Below are positions 7,571 to 11,801 of a stretch of 11,801 nucleotides of DNA, one piece after another (position 1 is the stretch's first letter; each line of letters starts with the position of its first letter). The position numbers and the translations under genes are program-made. The stretch lies in assembly GCA_014239715.1 (NCBI GenBank), contig JAAZYJ010000388.1:1-11801 (forward strand). The letters run 5' to 3'. The notes below the pieces were generated by a model. That model was not told where the DNA came from. It ran no database searches and saw only the letters and a list, made by a program, of their open reading frames with translations. This DNA is from Flavobacteriales bacterium. Lineage in GTDB: Bacteria > Bacteroidota > Bacteroidia > Flavobacteriales > Parvicellaceae.

Positions 7571-9955
7571 ATGACCCGTATTTTATTCCCCCTCTTTATC
7601 GCCATTTTCTTTTATGGTAATTTATGGTCTCAATGCACTTCTGGTTATGCCGAGCTTATCATTGAGATCGTTCCTGACAGTTATCCTTCAGAAATATCTT
7701 GGGACGTTTCAACTGCCGGAACAATTGTGGCCTCAGGTAACTCGGTCGGAGATACGATCTGCATAGACACAGCGCAATGCACGATCTTCACAATTTACGA
7801 TTCTTATGGGGATGGTATATGCTGTGGCTACGGAATTGGTTACTACAATTTGTTTGTGAACAGTGTACTCGAAGCTACAGGTGGTGAATATGACAGTTTT
7901 GAAAGCACCAGTTTCTTCTGTCCACCCGGAAGCTCCTGCGAAAATCCGTTGGTTATCACTGAGGGCACGTATTCGGCAGCCGTACTGCCAGAAACCTGGT
8001 ACGAATGGTCACCGGATTCCGCAGGAATATATGAGATCAGCACTTGCCTTGGTGCTTCGTGCGACACGAGAATCTGGGTCTACGATCTATGTGCAGGACT
8101 TGTATTTGACAGTGGCAATACAGGAACAGTATTCTACAATGATAACAACCCAACTTGCGGATCACAGGCTTATCTGACCGGCATGTTCGATCCTGCCGAG
8201 ACTTACTATATTCGTATAGGACAAGTAGGTGCATCATGCTCGTCGGCTCCAATTAGCTGGTCCCTGAGTTTTTTCTCTGCAATATCGGGCTGTATGGATC
8301 CTTCTGCATGCAATTATAATCCATTAGCAACAACAGGTGACACGTGTTATTATGCCGGTGACAGCCTCTGCCCTGATGGGCCTGACCTATGGCTACTGGA
8401 AGATGTTCTCAGAAGCACCATGTTTGTTGACAATTTGAACAACACTGACCCGTGTACCATCAATGAAGGCTGCCTCAGAGGCTATGGGGATCGGGAAATT
8501 ATTCGGTTCACTACGCACATTAAGAACATCGGTAATTCTGACTTTTACATCGGAACACCATCCTCAAATCCCGGACAGTTTGTATGGGATAACTGTCATA
8601 GTCACAATCATTATGTTGGTTATGCAGAGTACATCTTATACGACGAAGACAACTTCTCAACTCCCATTGGGTTCAAGAATGGATTTTGTGTAATGGATCT
8701 GGAATGCGACAGCGGTGGAGCAATGACCTACGGCTGTGGAAATATGGGGATCTCGTACGACTGTGGAGATTACTATGGCTATTATCTCGATTGCCAGTGG
8801 ATTGACATCACGGAAGTGGATACGGGTCGTTATGTTCTTGTGACCAGAGTGAACTGGGACCAGTCTCCGGATGCACTGGGACAATACGAAACAAGCTATG
8901 AAAACAATTGGGGACAGGCATGCTTTCATTTGGAAAGAGACCCCATTACAGGTGCTCCCTCCATAACACTTGACACAGCTTGCCCTCCTTATCTCGATTG
9001 TGCAGGAATTCCCTACGGTTCAACTTTCGTGGATTGCAATGGTGTATGCAACGGAACTGCTTTGATGGGCGACATCGATAATGACCTGGATCAGACAAGT
9101 GCAGACGCAATTCAATACGTAGATGATATTATCGGTAACAACATAAGCCCAACCAATTGCAACGACCTGAATGCTGATGGCGCTATAAGTGTATATGATG
9201 CCTCATTGATAAACAGCTGTTATTTATTCGGCAACAGCCACGCTCATAGTGGCGGAGGGTCTCACGACCACTGTAATTTGCCGTTGAACGTTCACAATCT
9301 GTATGACACGGCATATCTTAGTATCATTGGTTACAATATAAGTGCCGGCTATATCGATATCGGCATCAAAAATCCCAGCTCGAAAGTGGTAGCCTACGAA
9401 TTCACAATGGAAGGAATTACCATTGGCAGCGTTGATAATCTGCAGCCCGCTGCGCAATATCCCATTTCGCCCAGCTATTCCTTAGGGGGAACAAAAGTAA
9501 TCGGGATCTCATATGTGGATTCTGTTATTGATAAATCCAACGTTTACCAACCATTGTGTCGAATAAACATATTCAATGTGACCAGTTCAATGATATGTAT
9601 TGATGCTATTGTTGACGTTGTTGACGAGTATTATCACACTGTCGAAAACGAGATTGAAGGCTCTTGTATCTTTGTTACAGGACTAACAGAAAACCCAGAA
9701 TTTGCCGCAATGAACATCCAACCAAATCCGGCTTCAAATGCTGCAACCATCAAGCTGAATTCCACATTCGAGCTTAATGGAAACCTCGCTGTCTATGACT
9801 TTTTAGGAAGGCGCATTTATGGAAAAGCATTGAATGCTAATCAACAGGCAACAGAAAAAATAAATGTTACTAATTGGAACTCAGGCGTCTATCATGTCGT
9901 ATTTACTTCTAAGGAAGGTATTATCCAGCGGCCACTTCATGTTGTAAAAGAGTAA
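7571..9955 (+). CDS. T9SS-secreted multidomain lysyl oxidase
   Basis: 794 residues. Signal peptide with cleavage near LWS|Q (after 20). Then: a beta domain at 22-117 with IYDSYGDGICCGYG; a PPC-like beta-sandwich at about 123-236; a Cys motif GCMDPSACNYNP at 240-251; the lysyl oxidase domain at about 269-456; a Cys linker at 477-493 (DCNGVCNG); a dockerin-like pair of calcium loops (Asp501-Asp512, Asp532-Asp543); a His cluster at 557-567; a cohesin-like beta domain at about 575-702; and a T9SS type A sorting domain at about 711-794 (NIQPNPASN ... SGVYHVVF). Lysyl oxidase deaminates peptidyl lysine to allysine, releasing H2O2 and ammonia and allowing cross-links. Compared by eye with human LOX: copper ligands His343, His345, His347; cofactor Lys369 and Tyr402; Cys pairs 295/301, 342/389, 373/379, 398/408; and DCQWIDIT. 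All are present. The protein probably acts outside the cell or on its surface. The substrate is unknown. The gene is divergent from icmF and 91 bases before the PIN-PhoH gene. Confidence 0.9.
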   Translation: MTRILFPLFIAIFFYGNLWSQCTSGYAELIIEIVPDSYPSEISWDVSTAGTIVASGNSVGDTICIDTAQCTIFTIYDSYGDGICCGYGIGYYNLFVNSVLEATGGEYDSFESTSFFCPPGSSCENPLVITEGTYSAAVLPETWYEWSPDSAGIYEISTCLGASCDTRIWVYDLCAGLVFDSGNTGTVFYNDNNPTCGSQAYLTGMFDPAETYYIRIGQVGASCSSAPISWSLSFFSAISGCMDPSACNYNPLATTGDTCYYAGDSLCPDGPDLWLLEDVLRSTMFVDNLNNTDPCTINEGCLRGYGDREIIRFTTHIKNIGNSDFYIGTPSSNPGQFVWDNCHSHNHYVGYAEYILYDEDNFSTPIGFKNGFCVMDLECDSGGAMTYGCGNMGISYDCGDYYGYYLDCQWIDITEVDTGRYVLVTRVNWDQSPDALGQYETSYENNWGQACFHLERDPITGAPSITLDTACPPYLDCAGIPYGSTFVDCNGVCNGTALMGDIDNDLDQTSADAIQYVDDIIGNNISPTNCNDLNADGAISVYDASLINSCYLFGNSHAHSGGGSHDHCNLPLNVHNLYDTAYLSIIGYNISAGYIDIGIKNPSSKVVAYEFTMEGITIGSVDNLQPAAQYPISPSYSLGGTKVIGISYVDSVIDKSNVYQPLCRINIFNVTSSMICIDAIVDVVDEYYHTVENEIEGSCIFVTGLTENPEFAAMNIQPNPASNAATIKLNSTFELNGNLAVYDFLGRRIYGKALNANQQATEKINVTNWNSGVYHVVFTSKEGIIQRPLHVVKE

Positions 9956-9971
9956 TTAACCGTTAATTTTT
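9954..9971. terminator. Weak AT-rich palindrome with T-run at end of lysyl oxidase gene
   Basis: AATTAAC (9954-9960) and GTTAATT (9962-9968) form a 7-bp palindrome around one base, overlapping the stop codon and running into T5 (9967-9971). A folded RNA would have only an A/U stem of about 5 bp, so termination would be inefficient. It is the only terminator-like structure between this gene and the next. Confidence 0.25.
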
Positions 9972-9980
9972 AATAAGTTA

Positions 9981-9996
9981 ATTTGACGATTTGACG
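9981..9996 (+). repeat. Tandem 8-bp direct repeat ATTTGACG x2
   Basis: ATTTGACG occurs twice in immediate succession (9981-9988, 9989-9996), 50 bases before the start of the PIN-PhoH gene. Each copy contains TTTG, the -33 element of Bacteroidota promoters, and could mark the promoter or a binding site. No proper TAnnTTTG box follows at the right distance, so a promoter cannot be asserted. Confidence 0.35.
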
Positions 9997-10046
9997 GCTG
10001 TATAACTACTTCACTTATATTCATTCAACCAATAAGTTCAGTGCGT

Positions 10047-11384
10047 ATGGCAAAGAGGAAGAAGGTAAGTAAGATTTTTGTATTAGACACATCAGTAATT
10101 CTACACGATCACCATTCAATTGAAAGTTTCGAAGAACATGACGTAGCAATACCGATCACTGTTCTGGAAGAACTGGATAATTTCAAAAAAGGGAATGATG
10201 TAAAGAATTTTTCAGCAAGGTCTTTTATCCGGATCCTTGATAAATTGTCGAAAGAATATATGCTTCAGGACTGGATACCGATCAACGGGCCGGATAAAGG
10301 CCGGTTTAAGATCGTTATGGTCAATGAGAACAAGTATCAGGATGCGACAAAGATCTTTGCCGATAGAAAAAATGACCACCAGATCCTAAATGCTGCTTTA
10401 ACACTAACCGAACAAGAAAAAGGCAAAAAGGTAATTTTAGTATCAAAAGATATTAATCTCCGACTAAAAGCTAAGGCTCTTAATCTTGCTGCAGAAGACT
10501 TTGAAACGGGGAAAGTTGAGAACAGCAGCGTGGTTTTCTCGGGCAAATTTGAAGTTACAGACGTTGATACAGATATCATTCAGGAGCTCTACAAAAAAAC
10601 TGCATCTGAAAATGTTGATTTTCTTGGCGAACACCTGTTTAACAATGGTTTTTATGTTTTAAAAAATGGTAAATCTTCGATCTTAGGATACTACAATGCC
10701 AATAAAAAACAACTGGAACGTGTAGAAAAAAGCTACCATTATGGGATCAAGCCAAGAAATGCTGAACAAACATTTGCTTTCCATGCCCTGATGAATCCGG
10801 AAGTTAAGCTGGTCACATTGCAAGGCGTTGCGGGAACCGGTAAGACACTTCTTGCTCTTGCAAGTGCATTAGAGCAAAAAAACATGTTTCATCAAATTAT
10901 TTTAGCTCGACCAATAGTGCCTTTAAGTAATAAAGACATTGGCTACTTACCGGGCTCTGCAGAAGACAAGATCAGCCCGTACATGCAACCTTTATTCGAT
11001 AATCTTAAATTCATCAAGTCTCAGTTCAAAGAAAACGAGAAAAAGTTGAAAGCCATCGTCGAAATGGAAGAAGATGATAAGCTTAAAATAACACCTCTTG
11101 CTTTTATTAGAGGCCGCAGTTTATCCAATATCATTTTTATCGTTGATGAAGCACAAAACCTCACCCCGCACGAGGTTAAAACGATCATTACCAGAGCAGG
11201 AGAAAATACCAAGATCATTTTTACTGGAGATGTGCATCAAATTGATACGCCATATCTGGATGAGCAGAGTAACGGTTTGTCGTACCTGATCGATAAACTA
11301 AAAGGGAATGAGCTATATGCTCATATCACTCTTGAAAAGGGAGAGCGTTCAGAGCTGGCTAATCTGGCGAACGATCTGTTGTAA
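10047..11384 (+). CDS. PIN-domain PhoH-family ATPase (PhoH2/YlaK type)
   Basis: 445 residues from the ATG at 10047; an in-frame GTG at 10041 would add two residues but is less likely, since the MAKRKK basic start fits the family. N-terminal PIN nuclease fold at about 8-150 with acidic residues for metal binding: Asp14 (FVLDTSVILHD), Glu41/Glu42 (VLEELD), Asp106/Asp110 (ADRKNDHQIL) and Asp135 (SKDINL). C-terminal PhoH ATPase at about 230-445: Walker A GVAGTGKT (260-267), Walker B FIVDEAQN (Asp367, Glu368), and FTGDVHQID, which is sensor-like. Proteins of this architecture are thought to be ATP-dependent RNA helicase/nucleases; the mycobacterial relative PhoH2 shows both activities. Cytoplasmic. 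All motifs are intact and length is normal. It stands as a single gene, 44 bases before the phosphodiesterase gene, with which it may share a transcript. Confidence 0.92.
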   Translation: MAKRKKVSKIFVLDTSVILHDHHSIESFEEHDVAIPITVLEELDNFKKGNDVKNFSARSFIRILDKLSKEYMLQDWIPINGPDKGRFKIVMVNENKYQDATKIFADRKNDHQILNAALTLTEQEKGKKVILVSKDINLRLKAKALNLAAEDFETGKVENSSVVFSGKFEVTDVDTDIIQELYKKTASENVDFLGEHLFNNGFYVLKNGKSSILGYYNANKKQLERVEKSYHYGIKPRNAEQTFAFHALMNPEVKLVTLQGVAGTGKTLLALASALEQKNMFHQIILARPIVPLSNKDIGYLPGSAEDKISPYMQPLFDNLKFIKSQFKENEKKLKAIVEMEEDDKLKITPLAFIRGRSLSNIIFIVDEAQNLTPHEVKTIITRAGENTKIIFTGDVHQIDTPYLDEQSNGLSYLIDKLKGNELYAHITLEKGERSELANLANDLL

Positions 11385-11428
11385 TTGACAGCTGGGAATA
11401 AGCGCTGTTTAATGAACCACTATAGTAT

Positions 11429-11801
11429 ATGCTGAAAATCGGGCATAGAGGTTGGCGGGGGAATTACCCAGAAAACACGATAATCGGTATTCAGAAGGCG
11501 ATCGACCTTGGGGTGGGTGGTATTGAAGTTGACGTTATACCGAACAAAGACAACCAGCTTGTTGTATCGCACGATCCATGGATGTGTGAGGACATTTGTA
11601 AACCTGCCGGCAAACAATACGCTATATACAAGATGGACCAAAAAAGTGTGGAAGAACACGATTGTGGTCAGGTTTATTCTACTAAATTTCCACATCAAGA
11701 GAAACTACCTGCTGCTAAACCACTGCTGAAATTGGTAATTCAGAATATTAACTGGAATGGCTTATGGTTATTTCTTGAGATCAAGTCTAGGCCAGATTGG
11801 G
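11429..11801 (+). CDS. Glycerophosphodiester phosphodiesterase, N-terminal part (cut by window edge)
   Basis: Partial gene: 124 codons are open from the ATG at 11429 to the right edge. The opening MLKIGHRGWRGNYPENT is the GDPD signature, with His6 and Arg7 and PENT at 14-17. Metal and catalytic residues follow at the expected places: Glu33 and Asp35 in IEVDV, His48 in VVSHDPW, and Glu117/Lys119 in LEIKSRPDW. The family hydrolyses glycerophosphodiesters to glycerol-3-phosphate and an alcohol. No signal peptide is visible, which argues for a cytoplasmic enzyme as in UgpQ-like members rather than an exported GlpQ type. It begins 44 bases after the PIN-PhoH stop on the same strand. Confidence 0.9.
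   Translation, partial: MLKIGHRGWRGNYPENTIIGIQKAIDLGVGGIEVDVIPNKDNQLVVSHDPWMCEDICKPAGKQYAIYKMDQKSVEEHDCGQVYSTKFPHQEKLPAAKPLLKLVIQNINWNGLWLFLEIKSRPDW

Noticed and set aside
8657..8929. 90-codon minus-strand frame inside the lysyl oxidase domain
   Set aside because: The + strand frame here carries catalytic residues and the Cys pattern, so the other strand is a shadow. The + strand frame at 7863-8177 was rejected on the same ground.
10041..10046. GTG start for the PIN-PhoH gene
   Set aside because: The ATG two codons later gives the expected basic N-terminus, and neither start has a clear ribosome site.
11388..11408. ACAGC...GCTGT hairpin after the PIN-PhoH gene as a terminator
   Set aside because: Five-bp stem with an 11-base loop and only TTT after it; too weak to call, and the next gene may be co-transcribed.

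Overview
The window looks like chromosome from a free-living, probably marine member of the Bacteroidota (Flavobacteriales-like). The signs are a C-terminal type IX secretion (T9SS) sorting domain, dockerin-like and Cys-rich secreted modules typical of marine Flavobacteriia, signal peptides ending in ..|Q, weak Shine-Dalgarno sites, one good Bacteroidota-type -7 promoter element (TAnnTTTG), and moderately AT-rich DNA with very AT-rich spacers. No rRNA, tRNA, IS element, CRISPR array or phage gene was found. No gene-free stretch exceeds 300 bases; the longest is the 215-base divergent spacer at 7356-7570.

Layout. (1) 1-253 (-): start of a secreted or outer-membrane protein that runs off the left edge. 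It is divergent from (2) 344-943 (+), a TetR/AcrR-type regulator, and a 10-bp inverted repeat lies in the spacer between them. (3) 1093-1950 (+), an alpha/beta hydrolase with an intact triad, followed 9 bases later by (4) 1960-3438 (+), an exported YncE/YVTN-type beta-propeller with a C-terminal SPOR domain. These two are probably co-transcribed. (5) 3440-3835 (-), a SiaC-family (DUF1987) phosphoprotein, ends tail to tail with the propeller gene, one base apart. (6) 3975-7355 (-), icmF, a three-part fusion of B12-binding domain, MeaB-like G-protein chaperone and acyl-CoA mutase. Its selectivity residues (Phe, Gln) point to isobutyryl-CoA/n-butyryl-CoA. (7) 7571-9955 (+), divergent from icmF, a 794-residue secreted multidomain protein whose centre is a complete lysyl oxidase domain. 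(8) 10047-11384 (+), a PIN-PhoH ATPase. (9) 11429-11801 (+), the start of a glycerophosphodiester phosphodiesterase cut by the right edge.

How they fit together. Most are housekeeping or accessory genes with no common pathway visible. IcmF would act in branched-chain or short-chain acyl-CoA metabolism in the cytoplasm. The SiaC homologue suggests a partner-switch signalling input, but its kinase, phosphatase and diguanylate cyclase partners are not here. The propeller-SPOR protein and the first gene act in the cell envelope. The most notable gene is the T9SS-exported lysyl oxidase. All three copper His ligands, the Lys and Tyr that form the lysine tyrosylquinone cofactor, and the disulfide Cys pattern of animal LOX can be placed by eye. 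It is joined to dockerin-like, His-rich and cohesin-like modules, suggesting a surface or extracellular protein cross-linking role. Family calls rest on motif recognition from the sequence alone; no database search was run.
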